A stretch of DNA of 11,340 nucleotides from contig HF986312.1 of the NCBI GenBank assembly GCA_000432655.1, positions 51,196 to 62,535 on the forward strand, read 5' to 3'. Below, piece after piece: positions 1 to 6,567 of this stretch. Position numbers and translations under genes: made by a program. Source of the DNA: Bacteroides sp. CAG:1060. GTDB lineage: Bacteria > Bacteroidota > Bacteroidia > Bacteroidales > UBA932. Each line of letters starts with the position of its first letter. The first letter of the stretch is position 1. A model generated the notes under the pieces. The model had not been told where the DNA came from. It did no database searches and saw only the letters and a list, made by a program, of their open reading frames with translations.

Positions 1-2262
1 CCTCGCGGCCGTTTCTACAGGGTGGAGGATCTGGATCCGGAATACGTAAAGGAAAGGGTGAGCGACGAGTACCGTGAGTGGGCCGGAAGATACGTCAAGA
101 ACGCATACGATGACAGCCTCCCTGCCGATGCTCCGACGCTTGATGTGGACTTGTGCGTGATGATGAAAAGTACGGGTAAGGTATTCCGTATCGAGAAGCA
201 TGTCCACAGTTATCCGCACTGCTGGCGTACCGACAAGCCTGTTCTGTATTATCCGCTCAACAGCTGGTTTATCAGGACAACTGCCGTGCGCGAGAAGATG
301 ATGGAGCTTAATAACGGCATCGCTTGGAAGCCGGAATCCACCGGAACAGGACGGTTCGGAAAATGGCTTGAGAATATTCAGGACTGGAATTTGAGCCGAA
401 GCCGCTATTGGGGTACACCTCTGCCTATATGGAGAACTGAAGACGGAAAAGAGGAGATATGCATTGGCTCGGTGAAAGAGCTTTACAATGAGATAGAGAA
501 GTCGGTGGCTGCCGGTATGATGTCGTCAAATCCTCTGAAAGACAAGGGATTCTCTCCGGATGACATGAGTAAGGACAATTATGACAGGATAGATCTTCAT
601 CGTCCTTATGTGGATAATATTTTCCTTGTCAGCCCGAGCGGGAAGAAGATGACAAGAGAGGCGGATTTGATAGACGTGTGGTTTGATTCCGGCTCTATGC
701 CGTATGCGCAGACAGGGCTCAGAGGCAAGGATACAAGTGATTTCGGTTGTACTGCGGACTTCATTGCAGAGGGCGTGGATCAGACAAGAGGATGGTTCTA
801 TACCTTGCATGCAATCCATACGATGGTAAGCGGAACTCCTGCCTTCAAGAGAGTCATATCCAACGGACTGGTGCTTGACAAGAAGGGAGAGAAGATGAGC
901 AAGCGTCTGGGTAATGCCGTGGATCCGTTCAAGGCGCTTGATACTTATGGCCCTGACGCGCTTCGCTGGTATATGCTTACCAATGCTCAGCCGTGGGACA
1001 ATCTTAAGTTTGATACGGCCGGCGTTGAAGAAGTACGTCGCAAGTTCTTCGGAACGCTGTACAATTCTTACTCCGTATTTGCACTGTATGCCAATATTGA
1101 CGGCTTTGACCCTGCATCTGAGGCTGTGCCGTACGAGCACAGGCCTATGTTCGACAGGTGGATAATCAGCAGGATGAATACGCTCGAAAGACGCGTTCAT
1201 GACTGCTATGAGGATTATGATATAACCGGAGCCGGAAGACTTGTTCAGGATTTCGTCTGTGACGATCTCAGCAACTGGTACATCCGTCTCAACAAGAAGC
1301 GTCTTTGGGGTTCGGGTATGACTGAGGATAAACTCTCTGCATATCAGACTATGTATGAAGTGCTGAAGAGCATAGCTCTTATTTCGGCTCCGATAGCTCC
1401 GTTCTTCATGGAAAGACTGTGGCTTGACCTTGTGCCGGATGGTGATTCCGTACATTATCAGGCAATGCCGCAGTGCGATATAAGCCTTGTGGACAATGGA
1501 CTTGAGGAGAGTATGGAGTTTGCCCAGAAAGCATCATCCATGGTGCTCGCTCTCAGAAAGAAGGTTGGAATCAATGTCCGCAAGCCTTTGGCGAAAGTGC
1601 TTGTGCCGGTCATGGATGAGACCGTCAAGGAACACATAGTGAAAGTGAAGGATATATTCCTTACAGAAGTGAATGTCAAGGAAATAGAATTCCTTCATGA
1701 TACTACCGGTATAATTACAAAAAAGATTAAACCGAACTTCAAGACTCTCGGAAAGATATACGGGAAGAGGATGAAGGAGATAGCGGCAGCGTTCGGACAA
1801 CTCTCGCAGGAAGAGATTTCTGCAATTGAACGTTCTGCCGATACATATGTCTGGAATCTTCCGGGAGGAGAAGTGCTGCTTGGCAAGGGAGATTACGAGA
1901 TCAATTCCGAGGATATGCCGGGATGGCTTGTGGCTACGGAAGGAACTCTTACGATAGCCCTTGACATAGTGCAGACTCCGCAGCTTAAGCGCGAAGGTGT
2001 GGCCAGGGAACTGATACACCCGATCCAGACCATCCGAAAAGAAAGCGGACTTGAAGTTACTGACAGAATAAACACAACTATTTATGCTGATGGACTCAGT
2101 TACGAAGAGATTGGAGATGCGCTGTCCGAGTATTCGGAATATGTGGCGGCTCAGACTCTTTCCGTCTCTTTGGAACTCAAGAAGTTGAGCGAAATGCCCG
2201 AAGGGGCTGTTTCAATCGAATGGGGAGATTCCACCATTTGCATAAAAGTTTCTAAAAGATAG
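1..2262 (+). CDS. ileS: Isoleucyl-tRNA synthetase, 5' end cut by window edge
   Basis: Class I aminoacyl-tRNA synthetase that charges tRNA-Ile with isoleucine in the cytoplasm. The frame is open from base 1, so the GTG at 22 is an internal valine and not a start. The N-terminal HIGH motif lies outside the window. Visible landmarks are HSYPHCWR (205-228), the YWGTPLPIW segment (about 406-432), WFDSGSM (679-699) and the KMSKR signature loop (892-906), which holds ATP during activation. The anticodon-binding helical domain and a long C-terminal extension follow. The C-terminus lacks the cysteine cluster that forms a zinc site in E. coli-type IleS, and KMSK is followed by R, so the protein looks closer to the eukaryote-like IleS2 type; that subtype call is inference. 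About 750 residues are present, and the family is usually 1,000-1,150. The next gene starts 5 bases downstream. Confidence 0.97.
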   Translation, partial: PRGRFYRVEDLDPEYVKERVSDEYREWAGRYVKNAYDDSLPADAPTLDVDLCVMMKSTGKVFRIEKHVHSYPHCWRTDKPVLYYPLNSWFIRTTAVREKMMELNNGIAWKPESTGTGRFGKWLENIQDWNLSRSRYWGTPLPIWRTEDGKEEICIGSVKELYNEIEKSVAAGMMSSNPLKDKGFSPDDMSKDNYDRIDLHRPYVDNIFLVSPSGKKMTREADLIDVWFDSGSMPYAQTGLRGKDTSDFGCTADFIAEGVDQTRGWFYTLHAIHTMVSGTPAFKRVISNGLVLDKKGEKMSKRLGNAVDPFKALDTYGPDALRWYMLTNAQPWDNLKFDTAGVEEVRRKFFGTLYNSYSVFALYANIDGFDPASEAVPYEHRPMFDRWIISRMNTLERRVHDCYEDYDITGAGRLVQDFVCDDLSNWYIRLNKKRLWGSGMTEDKLSAYQTMYEVLKSIALISAPIAPFFMERLWLDLVPDGDSVHYQAMPQCDISLVDNGLEESMEFAQKASSMVLALRKKVGINVRKPLAKVLVPVMDETVKEHIVKVKDIFLTEVNVKEIEFLHDTTGIITKKIKPNFKTLGKIYGKRMKEIAAAFGQLSQEEISAIERSADTYVWNLPGGEVLLGKGDYEINSEDMPGWLVATEGTLTIALDIVQTPQLKREGVARELIHPIQTIRKESGLEVTDRINTTIYADGLSYEEIGDALSEYSEYVAAQTLSVSLELKKLSEMPEGAVSIEWGDSTICIKVSKR

Positions 2263-2267
2263 AGGTT

Positions 2268-2693
2268 ATGGCAGAAGATCACAAAACAAAGACTCCAGTA
2301 TCAGTAAAGACCAGATACTCGGATGCAGAACTTGCCGAATTCAAGGCTATCATCGAAGAGAAGCTTGCTCAGGCCAAGTCTGAATACAATACTCTCCGCG
2401 AGGTGATTCTCCACAATGGAACGAATGATATAGAGGATACGTCTCCGTCATTCAAGACAGTGGAGGATGATGGCGCCAACCAACTTTCCAAGGAAGAGGC
2501 GAGCCAGATGGCCCAGAGACAGTATAAGTTTATCCAGAACCTCGAGGCTGCACTTGCAAGAATTGAGAACAAGACTTATGGTGTGTGCCGTGAGACAGGT
2601 CAGCTTATTCCTAAGGAGCGCCTGCGCCTTGTTCCGCACGCTACCCTTACTGTGGAAGCCAAAGAGAAACTTACCCGAGAGGGAAAGAATTAG
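2268..2693 (+). CDS. DksA/TraR-family regulator with degenerate zinc finger
   Basis: A 141-residue protein resembling DksA/TraR transcription factors, which bind RNA polymerase through its secondary channel. Residues 17-100 are mostly helical, charged and suited to a coiled-coil hairpin. The C-terminal part YGVCRETG...IPKERLR...PHATL (104-127) aligns with the DksA zinc-finger region. Only the first zinc cysteine is kept (C107). The other three expected positions read T110, T128 and A131, so zinc is probably not bound. At the coiled-coil tip, D68-x-A70 could match the last two positions of the E. coli DxxDxA motif, while the first Asp is missing. From memory, this cysteine-poor form directly after ileS is typical of Bacteroidota. 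It lies 5 bases after ileS and 6 before lspA, so co-transcription is likely. Family membership is well supported; the regulatory targets are unknown. Confidence 0.85.
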   Translation: MAEDHKTKTPVSVKTRYSDAELAEFKAIIEEKLAQAKSEYNTLREVILHNGTNDIEDTSPSFKTVEDDGANQLSKEEASQMAQRQYKFIQNLEAALARIENKTYGVCRETGQLIPKERLRLVPHATLTVEAKEKLTREGKN

Positions 2694-2699
2694 CATTAT

Positions 2700-3275
2700 A
2701 TGAAAGTTTCCAAGGGAACCGGACTGATCATTCTTGGTGCAGTGCTGGTTCTTGTAGATCAGGTGATAAAGGTGCTGGTCAAGACGAACATGGATCTTGG
2801 CCAGCAGATTTACCTGATAGGTGATTGGTGCCGCCTATGCTTTGTGGAGAACAAAGGAATGGCGTTCGGAATGGCGTTCGGCGGAAATGTCGGAAAGTTT
2901 CTGCTCTCCCTGTTCAGGATATGCTTGAGTGGAGTGCTGATATGGTGGATACACTCCTTGATTAAGAAAGGCAATACGCCTACAGGGGTGCTTGTGGGGC
3001 TGACTCTTATTACGGCAGGAGCTATAGGGAATATAATTGACTGTCTTTTCTATGGCTTGATTTGGGGCTATGCTCCTTTCATGTTCGGAAAGGTTGTGGA
3101 TATGTTCTACTTCCCTCTCATCACGAAAGGAGAAGAGGTGGTATTCTTCAGTCCGGTATTCAATTTCGCTGATTCTTGTGTGACGATAGGCGCATTCTAT
3201 CTGCTGCTTTTCCAATGGAAATTCTTTTCCAAGGAAGAGGAAAAACAGAAAGACATAGAAAAGGGCCGCTCTTGA
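2700..3275 (+). CDS. lspA: Lipoprotein signal peptidase (signal peptidase II)
   Basis: Inner-membrane aspartyl protease that removes the signal peptide from diacylated prolipoproteins. Four hydrophobic segments are visible at about 8-26, 66-84, 95-115 and 158-172. Conserved family residues are D20 (LVDQVIK), N51 (VENKGMAFGM), N111/D114 (GNIID), D134 (KVVDMF) and N155/D158 (FNFADS). By homology D134 and D158 form the catalytic pair. At 191 residues it is longer than the usual 160 or so of E. coli-type enzymes. The extra length lies between D114 and D134 and between D134 and D158, as in other Bacteroidota LspA. A perfect 12-base tandem repeat (2856-2879) encodes the GMAFGMAF stretch. The ATG at 2700 is 6 bases after the upstream stop. 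The stop codon falls inside the terminator hairpin. Confidence 0.96.
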   Translation: MKVSKGTGLIILGAVLVLVDQVIKVLVKTNMDLGQQIYLIGDWCRLCFVENKGMAFGMAFGGNVGKFLLSLFRICLSGVLIWWIHSLIKKGNTPTGVLVGLTLITAGAIGNIIDCLFYGLIWGYAPFMFGKVVDMFYFPLITKGEEVVFFSPVFNFADSCVTIGAFYLLLFQWKFFSKEEEKQKDIEKGRS

Positions 3276-3286
3276 GCGGCCCTTTT
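3259..3286. terminator. Bidirectional intrinsic terminator between lspA and serA
   Basis: A perfect inverted repeat: AAAAGGGCCGCT pairs with AGCGGCCCTTTT across the 4-base loop CTTG (3271-3274). The 8-base GC-rich core (3263-3270 with 3275-3282) is flanked by A4 and T4, so either strand reads as a stem followed by T residues. It sits between convergent genes: lspA ends within it at 3275, and serA ends on the other strand at 3304. It can therefore end both transcripts. Confidence 0.9.
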
Positions 3287-3303
3287 CAGTACAGTGCGAA
3301 TTC

Positions 3304-4224
3304 CTATTTGTTAAGCTGGAATTTGGTGCACCCTTCCTTGAAGAAAGCTACTATCTGTCTTGCTGCGGCAAGTCCGGCATTGATGTTGGCCTCTGCCGTC
3401 TGAGCACCCATTTTCTTAGGTGTAGCGAAGACTCTGAGTCCGCATTTCTCTTTCATCTCTTCGAGATTGTCAGGAGCCACGTCTGTGATATATTTAAGGT
3501 CTGTCCTTTCTTCCAAAGCCTTGAGAAGACCGGCTTCGTCTATCACTTCCTTTCTTGCCGTGTTCACCAGAGTTGCGCCTTTCGGCATCTTGGTTACAAG
3601 GTCATACCCGATTGATCCGATTGTCTGCGGAGTAGCCGGGATGTGAATACTTACGAAGTTGCATCCGGAGTAGAGTTCTTCCAGGCTGCCTGCCGGCTCT
3701 GCTCCACCAGCTTTAATCTGCTCGGCGGTCAGGAAAGGATCAATGGCTTTGACATTCATGCCCAGAGCTGCTGCCTTGGCCCCCACGAGCCTTCCGACAT
3801 TTCCGAAAGCCTGAATTCCGAGAGTCTTTCCCTGGATCTCGCTGCCGGTAGCAGGAGTGAACTGGTTGCGGGACATAAATATCATCATGGCGATGGCGAG
3901 TTCTGCCACGGCGTTGGAGTTCTGTCCGGGAGTGTTCATCGCTACGACTCCATGTGCGGAGCATGCTTCAAGATCGAGATTGTCGAATCCCGCACCTGCA
4001 CGAACGACGATTTTAAGGGTCTTTGCTGCTTCGATTACCTCCTTTGTGACTTTGTCGGAGCGAACTATCATGGCGTCAGCATCGGCTGCTGCTGCCTTGA
4101 GCTCTTCGGCGCTTTCGTACTTCTCGAGTATGGCGAGTTCGTATCCGGCTTCTTCAACAATATTTCTAATGCCGGCCACAGCTGCTGCGGCAAACGGCTT
4201 TTGTGTCGCGAGGAGAATTTTCAT
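3304..4224 (-). CDS. serA: D-3-phosphoglycerate dehydrogenase, short form without ACT domain
   Basis: Oxidises 3-phosphoglycerate to 3-phosphohydroxypyruvate with NAD, the first step of phosphorylated serine synthesis. The 306-residue protein has the D-isomer 2-hydroxyacid dehydrogenase layout: catalytic-domain start (1-95), NAD-binding domain (about 96-280), and return to the catalytic domain. RAGAGFDN (75-82) is well conserved. R224 (NTARKE) is the catalytic Arg, and D162 ends the second strand as in NAD-preferring members. Two departures stand out. The GxGxxG loop reads A139-F-G-N-V-G, and the catalytic His of the usual TPH motif is lysine (TPKKMG, K270/K271) with a one-residue insertion. 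The usual catalytic Glu is also not recognisable after DVAPD. There is no ACT domain, so serine feedback through that domain is not expected. It starts 1 base inside the serC stop codon, which favours translational coupling. The serC neighbour makes the substrate assignment strong. Confidence 0.9.
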   Translation of the reverse strand: MKILLATQKPFAAAAVAGIRNIVEEAGYELAILEKYESAEELKAAAADADAMIVRSDKVTKEVIEAAKTLKIVVRAGAGFDNLDLEACSAHGVVAMNTPGQNSNAVAELAIAMMIFMSRNQFTPATGSEIQGKTLGIQAFGNVGRLVGAKAAALGMNVKAIDPFLTAEQIKAGGAEPAGSLEELYSGCNFVSIHIPATPQTIGSIGYDLVTKMPKGATLVNTARKEVIDEAGLLKALEERTDLKYITDVAPDNLEEMKEKCGLRVFATPKKMGAQTAEANINAGLAAARQIVAFFKEGCTKFQLNK

Positions 4225-5297
4225 TATTTATGTGATTTTTCAAAATCCTGCATGCATTTTACGAGGGCTTCCACATCTTCCTGTGTGCAAGCGTTATATA
4301 TAGAAGCACGGAATCCTCCGACAGAGCGGTGGCCCTTGATGCCTACCATACCGCAGGTCTTGGCATACTCCATGAATTCGTCCTGAAGATTCTCGTATCC
4401 CGGAGCCATTACGAAGCAGATGTTCATGATTGATCTGTCTTCCTTGGCGGCTGTGCCGGTGAAGAGGCTGTTGCGGTCAATTTCCGCATACAGAGTTTCT
4501 GCCTTTTTGACGTCAATGGCGTGAATTGCATCAATTCCTCCGATGCTCTTGAGCCACTTCAAGGTCTCGTTCATTACGAAAATCGGGAATACCGGCGGCG
4601 TATTGAACATGGAGCCCTTGTCAATGTGCGTACGATAGTCAAGCATTGTAGGAATATACCTGCTGACCTTTCCGAGGGAGTCTTTGCGGATAATGGCGAA
4701 GGTTACGCCGGCAGGACCTGCGTTTTTCTGAGCGCCGCCATATATGAGGGCATACTTGCTGACGTCCACTCTTCTGGAAAGAATGTCGGATGACATGTCG
4801 GCAATGAGAGGTACCGGACAGTCAATGTCTTCCTTTATTTCCGTACCATAGATGGTATTGTTGGTCGTGATGTGGAAATAATCCAAATCTGTCGGAATGG
4901 TGTATCCCTTAGGGATGTATGAGTAGTTCTTGTCTGCCGAACTGGCGATTGCGATTGCGTCGCCGATACCCTTGGCTTCTTTCAGGGCTTTCTTGGCCCA
5001 GACACCCGTGTCAAGGTATCCTGCCTTGTGCTCGAGATAGTTCATGGCGACATAAAGGAATTCCAGACTGGCACCTCCTCCGAGGAAGATCACTTCATGG
5101 GTGTCCGGGATATTCAGAATCTCTTTCCAGAGGGATCTGCATTCTTCCATTGTCTCTTCCCAGCCTTTGGTTCTGTGGGAGATGGAAATGAGAGATACAC
5201 CTGTACCTTTAAAGTCCTTGAGGGCTTCTATGGCATTGTCGATGGCCACCTGAGGAAGCAGGCAAGGCCCAGCATTGAAAACATGCAATTTACTCAT
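4224..5297 (-). CDS. serC: Phosphoserine aminotransferase
   Basis: PLP-dependent transaminase converting 3-phosphohydroxypyruvate and glutamate to phosphoserine and 2-oxoglutarate; some homologues also act in PLP synthesis. Its 357 residues match the family's usual length of about 360. The N-terminus ([11 protein letters not shown]) is the classic SerC opening. Other landmarks are SISHRTKGW (38-46), the GGGAS phosphate-binding loop (73-77), ADMSSD (166-171), and [12 protein letters not shown] (186-197) with K191 as the PLP-binding lysine. [10 protein letters not shown] near the C-terminus is also conserved. It overlaps the upstream yigZ-like gene by 8 bases (5290-5297) and shares one base with serA, so the three genes are almost certainly one transcription unit. 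serB (phosphoserine phosphatase) is not in the window. Confidence 0.97.
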   Translation of the reverse strand: MSKLHVFNAGPCLLPQVAIDNAIEALKDFKGTGVSLISISHRTKGWEETMEECRSLWKEILNIPDTHEVIFLGGGASLEFLYVAMNYLEHKAGYLDTGVWAKKALKEAKGIGDAIAIASSADKNYSYIPKGYTIPTDLDYFHITTNNTIYGTEIKEDIDCPVPLIADMSSDILSRRVDVSKYALIYGGAQKNAGPAGVTFAIIRKDSLGKVSRYIPTMLDYRTHIDKGSMFNTPPVFPIFVMNETLKWLKSIGGIDAIHAIDVKKAETLYAEIDRNSLFTGTAAKEDRSIMNICFVMAPGYENLQDEFMEYAKTCGMVGIKGHRSVGGFRASIYNACTQEDVEALVKCMQDFEKSHK

Positions 5298-5910
5298 ATT
5301 GGTTTTGTTTTGTAGTGTGCGTAAAGGTATTGATTTTTATTAATCTTTCCAAGAAATCATTCTTTTGGTTGAGTCTTACAAATACCTCCAGCGCACATTG
5401 TTCCTGAAATGACTGGTTTCTTTGGGGAAGGTTGAGGTCTTTGACGAGCTTCATTATTGCCGGAAGCTCATTGTACGGGAAATTGAGATTGGTCCATTCT
5501 CCGGCAATCTTATCGCAGGTCTCGGCTCTGCTCAAGGCGTCTGCCGTAGATGTCTTATAGGCCCGTATAAGGCCCGGTATGCCGAGTTTTATGCCTCCGA
5601 AATATCTGACCACCACTACCAGTATGTCGCTCAATCCTGCGGAATCAATCTGGCCGAGTATGGGTCTGCCGGCTGATCCGGAGGGTTCTCCATCATCGTT
5701 GGCTCTCCATTTGCTTCCGTCCAGTCCGAGCCTGTAGGCATAGCAGTGATGCCGTGCGTCGTGGTATTCTTTCTTCAGGGAAGAGACTATCTCTTTTATC
5801 TCCTCTTCGCTTTCCACCGGGTAGGCAAGCGCAATGAAACGGCTTCCATTGTCCTTGAAAAGGCCTTTGGAGGGCATGGAGATGCTTTTGTATGTATCAT
5901 TTGTGCTCAC
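5290..5910 (-). CDS. YigZ/IMPACT family protein
   Basis: A 206-residue member of the YigZ/IMPACT (UPF0029) family. Landmarks are DARHHC (51-56), NDDGEPSG (71-78) and RYFGGIKLG (102-110), followed by a smaller C-terminal domain of the DUF1949 type, which resembles a ribosome-binding domain of elongation factors. The bacterial function is not settled; eukaryotic IMPACT acts in translational control through Gcn1/Gcn2. Start choice: the frame opens at a TTG (5919), but that codon lies inside the likely promoter -7 box. The GTG at 5910 gives [10 protein letters not shown] and keeps the DTYKSI segment expected in Bacteroidota homologues. The first ATG (5877) would remove it. I chose GTG, with moderate certainty. 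It is the first gene of the yigZ-serC-serA operon. I see no functional link to serine beyond the shared transcript. Confidence 0.88.
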   Translation of the reverse strand: MSTNDTYKSISMPSKGLFKDNGSRFIALAYPVESEEEIKEIVSSLKKEYHDARHHCYAYRLGLDGSKWRANDDGEPSGSAGRPILGQIDSAGLSDILVVVVRYFGGIKLGIPGLIRAYKTSTADALSRAETCDKIAGEWTNLNFPYNELPAIMKLVKDLNLPQRNQSFQEQCALEVFVRLNQKNDFLERLIKINTFTHTTKQNQYE

Positions 5911-5916
5911 AACAAC

Positions 5917-5947
5917 CAAAATTAGTGAATAATTAGTATCTTCGCAA
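5917..5947 (-). promoter_or_regulatory. Probable promoter of the yigZ-serC-serA operon
   Basis: Read on the minus strand, TAATTTTG (5924-5917) matches the Bacteroidota -7 consensus TAnnTTTG exactly. A TTG (5947-5945) lies 20 bases upstream as a partial -33 element. Transcription would start around 5911-5914, only a few bases before the GTG proposed for the first gene, giving an almost leaderless message. Promoters in this AT-rich stretch can match by chance, so this is moderate support. Confidence 0.5.
5937..5944 (+). promoter_or_regulatory. Possible -7 box for the frameshifted gene at 5970
   Basis: TATCTTCG differs from the Bacteroidota -7 consensus TAnnTTTG at one position. It lies 25 bases before the ATG at 5970, nearly the same spacing as the identical TATCTTCG before the DUF1015 gene (26 bases). 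No TTTG is seen at the expected -33 position, so the promoter looks weak or needs an activator. It overlaps the divergent promoter on the minus strand. Confidence 0.4.
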
Positions 5948-5969
5948 GTTGGTTTTTCAAAATAGTGGT

Positions 5970-6209
5970 ATGGTTTATACTTATAGAATTACGCTTGCCG
6001 GTATAAAGGGCTTTTTCCGAGTTTACGCTGTCAATGCGAAGAACTCTCTATATACATTGCATAAGCAGTTGCGCTCTGATCTGGAATTCCCGATGGATCA
6101 GCCGATATTGTTCAAGGGACTGGATGAGAATGGGGCGGTGGTGGCCCGTTATGCGTTGATTGACCTTGGGCCGGAACCGTGGATGCCGTTACGATTGCCG
6201 ACACTATAA
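5970..6209 (+). CDS. N-terminal piece of a frameshifted pRiA4b ORF-3-like gene
   Basis: This frame begins MVYTYRITLAGIKGFFRVYA and encodes 79 residues. The opening pattern (a strand with LxGIK, an aromatic and basic stretch, then a segment with LHKQL) resembles the start of the pRiA4b ORF-3 family (PF07929), small proteins of unknown function common in Bacteroidota. After ALIDLG the reading becomes proline-rich and stops, while the -1 frame carries on with convincing protein sequence from about 6164. One extra G in the GGG run at 6168-6170 would join both frames into a 177-residue protein running to 6502. The ATG at 5970 is preferred over the upstream TTG at 5949. Either the gene is broken in this strain or the base call is wrong. 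The family assignment comes from pattern recognition only. Confidence 0.6.
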   Translation: MVYTYRITLAGIKGFFRVYAVNAKNSLYTLHKQLRSDLEFPMDQPILFKGLDENGAVVARYALIDLGPEPWMPLRLPTL

Positions 6210-6502
6210 AGGCCGGCGTCAAAAGTTTTGTGTATTTCTATGATATAGAGTCCAAGAAGAGCGTGATTGTTACGCTCGAAGGCAAGTATGAGAAAGAGGA
6301 TGTTCTCCTTCCTAAACTTTTGGAGAGCAAAGGTCCTGTCCCGGCCGAGTTCGAGAACGGATATGTGGCTTTTGAGGACCTTCCTGCAGAGAAACGCAGA
6401 CTTCCGGGAGAGTCTCTTGACGATGAAGAAGAGGATGATGATGAGGACGATGAGGACGAAAACGAAGAGGATGAAGAAATAATCTACGACGAGAAAGAGT
6501 AG
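6179..6502 (+). CDS. C-terminal piece of the frameshifted pRiA4b ORF-3-like gene, acidic tail
   Basis: This frame is open from 6164. The first possible start is a GTG at 6179, giving 107 residues, but no promoter or start context supports separate translation. The sequence has an aromatic strand followed by a TLEG strand (KSFVYFYDIESKKSVIVTL), as in the second half of pRiA4b ORF-3 proteins, then a short helical part with KGPVPAEFENGY. The last 27 or so residues are almost entirely Asp and Glu. The piece makes most sense as the continuation of the gene starting at 5970. The product's role is unknown. It ends 9 bases before the -33 box of the next promoter, and no terminator is visible between them. 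Confidence 0.55.
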   Translation: MDAVTIADTIKAGVKSFVYFYDIESKKSVIVTLEGKYEKEDVLLPKLLESKGPVPAEFENGYVAFEDLPAEKRRLPGESLDDEEEDDDEDDEDENEEDEEIIYDEKE

Positions 6503-6510
6503 CCGAAAGT

Positions 6511-6541
6511 TTTGATTTTACATATTTATTGACTATCTTCG
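6511..6541 (+). promoter_or_regulatory. Promoter of the DUF1015-recQ-dnaG gene group
   Basis: TTTG (6511-6514), a 19-base spacer, and TATCTTCG (6534-6541) fit the Bacteroidota primary sigma pattern TTTG-N19-TAnnTTTG with one mismatch in the -7 box. Transcription should start near 6546, leaving a leader of about 20 bases before the ATG at 6568. A second, weaker -7-like element, TAATTCTG, lies at 6558-6565, too close to the ATG to give a normal leader. Confidence 0.65.
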
Positions 6542-6567
6542 GATACTAATTAATATGTAATTCTGCT

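Noticed and set aside
526..1455. A 309-codon open frame on the minus strand, antisense to ileS
   Set aside because: It overlaps well-supported IleS motifs including KMSKR, has no recognisable domain, and sits in no operon context.
2856..2879. Perfect 12-base tandem repeat in lspA
   Set aside because: It encodes the GMAFGMAF stretch, and GMAFGM is conserved in Bacteroidota LspA; more likely the protein motif than an unstable repeat, although the second copy could vary.
3643..4386. A 247-codon plus-strand frame across serA and the end of serC
   Set aside because: Cysteine-rich, low-plausibility translation opposite two confidently identified enzymes.
6503..6542. Short inverted repeat CCGAA...TTCGG around the DUF1015 promoter
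   Set aside because: Only 5 base pairs with a loop of about 30 bases; too weak for a terminator or a convincing operator.
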